DNA of 34,850 bases. It comes from Acidobacteriota bacterium. GTDB taxonomy: Bacteria; Acidobacteriota; Vicinamibacteria; Vicinamibacterales; CAVVIG01. The position numbers and the translations under genes are program-made. The notes below the pieces were generated by a model. The model worked only from the letters and a program-made list of their open reading frames with translations, did not search any database and was not told where the DNA came from. The stretch is taken from the NCBI GenBank assembly GCA_003222535.1, contig QHWJ01000366.1, positions 1 through 34,850 of the forward strand, read 5' to 3'. Positions within the stretch are counted from its first letter, which is position 1. Every line of letters begins with the position of its first letter. Shown in pieces: positions 34,069 to 34,850 of the stretch.

Positions 34069-34144
34069 GGGCCGGTAGCTCAATTGGCAGAGCAGCAGAC
34101 TCTTAATCTGCGGGTTGTGGGTTCGATTCCCACCCGGCTCACCA
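34069..34144 (+). tRNA. tRNA-Lys (anticodon CTT)
   Basis: Acceptor GGGCCGG pairs with CCGGCTC (one G-T), D arm GCTC/GAGC, anticodon arm GCAGA-CTCTTAA-TCTGC with CTT, T arm GTGGG-TTCGATT-CCCAC, encoded CCA. Confidence 0.96.
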
Positions 34145-34229
34145 TCGAATCAAGAACTTAGCCGAATTTGTCGGCGACGTTTGGTACGGCGTCAACGGAT
34201 GGCGGGTCTATGCCGTCTAACCGATCCGC

Positions 34230-34850
34230 ATGGATAACCCGGTCGGCGCCATCCGTTACGCGATCCGTCAATTCCGTCTCTCACCCGTCTTCACTGCCTC
34301 GGCCGTCCTGACGCTCTCGCTCGGCATCGGCGGCACAACCGCGATCTTCACACTGATCCACGCGGTCATGCTGCGCTCGCTCCCGGTCGCCGACCCGGAA
34401 CGCCTCTACCGCGTCGGCGACGGCGACAACTGCTGCGTCCAGGGCGGACCGCAGGATCGCTGGGGCATGTTCTCGTACCCGCTCTTCCAACGCCTCAAAG
34501 CCGAAGCGCCCGAGTTCGAACAACTGACCGCCTTCCAGGCCGGCGGCTTCCGCGTCAGCGTCCGCCGGCCCGGCGTGGACGTCGCCGCGCGCTCGCTCCG
34601 GACGGAATACGTCACCGGCGACTACTTCACGACCTTCGGCATCGGCGCCTTCGGCGGCCGCGTCTTCACCGCAGACGACGACACGCCGGCGTCGCCGCCC
34701 GTCGTCGTGATCAGCCATCACTCGTGGGAAGCGATCTACGGCGGCGATCAATCGCTCGTCGGCCAGACGCTCGTCATCGAAGGCCACCCGTTCACGGTCG
34801 CCGGCGTGGCGCCGCCGGGCTTCTTCGGCGATACGCTCCGCAACAATCCG
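34230..34850 (+). CDS. ADOP-family ABC transporter permease (MacB/FtsX-like), N-terminal part
   Basis: 207 codons are present and the gene runs off the window. The N-terminus is typical of the acidobacterial duplicated orphan permeases: MDNPVGAIRYAIRQFRLSPV, a first membrane helix with LTLSLGIGGTTAIFTLIHAV, then LRSLPVADPERLYRVGD and the periplasmic MacB_PCD domain (LRTEYVTGDYFTTFGIGAFG; VVVISHHSWEAIYGGD; LVIEGHPFTVAGVAPPGFFG). Full-length members are about 800 aa with eight membrane helices. They probably act with a separate MacB-like ATPase in export or resistance; no ATPase gene is visible up to the edge. Confidence 0.93.
   Translation, partial: MDNPVGAIRYAIRQFRLSPVFTASAVLTLSLGIGGTTAIFTLIHAVMLRSLPVADPERLYRVGDGDNCCVQGGPQDRWGMFSYPLFQRLKAEAPEFEQLTAFQAGGFRVSVRRPGVDVAARSLRTEYVTGDYFTTFGIGAFGGRVFTADDDTPASPPVVVISHHSWEAIYGGDQSLVGQTLVIEGHPFTVAGVAPPGFFGDTLRNNP

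Overview
The window is GC-rich DNA from a Gram-negative bacterium. The best lineage clue is the partial gene at the right edge, which opens like the MacB/FtsX-type orphan permeases (ADOP family) that are expanded in Acidobacteriota. A TamB/Omp85 outer-membrane system, many Tat or Sec signal peptides, a DUF2934 protein and abundant short intergenic repeats fit a soil acidobacterium, perhaps of the Vicinamibacteria. That placement is inference; no rRNA gene is present.

Layout. 1-4053: a Tat-exported amidohydrolase, two or three minus-strand secreted or unknown proteins, and a membrane-anchored TlpA-like thioredoxin with an unusual Cys-rich tail. 4147-9592: a signalling block with a two-domain response regulator, a divergent 1195-aa tripartite hybrid histidine kinase (REC-REC-Hpt) and a GGDEF diguanylate cyclase. 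9682-10797: tRNA-His and a D-2-hydroxyacid dehydrogenase. 11045-18220: one 2391-aa frame joining a TamB-like inner-membrane-anchored bridge to POTRA domains and an Omp85 barrel, followed by a convergent TPR protein. 19062-24143: an ExeA-type ATPase, then a GNAT acetyltransferase overlapping a membrane HD-GYP/GAF/GGDEF protein. 24366-29834: a molybdenum oxidoreductase, a DUF2934 protein, a LigD-type ligase-polymerase, tRNA-Arg(CCG) and a frameshifted M24 peptidase. 29910-33339: a GH2 glycosidase and a dienelactone hydrolase. 33629-34850: a serine recombinase relic, tRNA-Arg(TCG), tRNA-Lys and the ADOP permease.

The clearest functional themes are c-di-GMP and phosphorelay signalling (two GGDEF proteins, one also carrying HD-GYP, plus the hybrid kinase) and envelope biogenesis (the TamB-Omp85 fusion and the ExeA-like ATPase).

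Two things stand out. First, TamB and an Omp85 protein, normally separate partners, are one polypeptide that would run from the inner membrane to the outer membrane. Second, the window is full of short repeats (7-, 8- and 9-bp units and REP-like palindromes) that lie between genes and also sit in frame inside the TamB-Omp85 gene and the ligase, and at gene starts and stops. One palindrome family occurs three times in the linker before the Omp85 barrel and once between genes.
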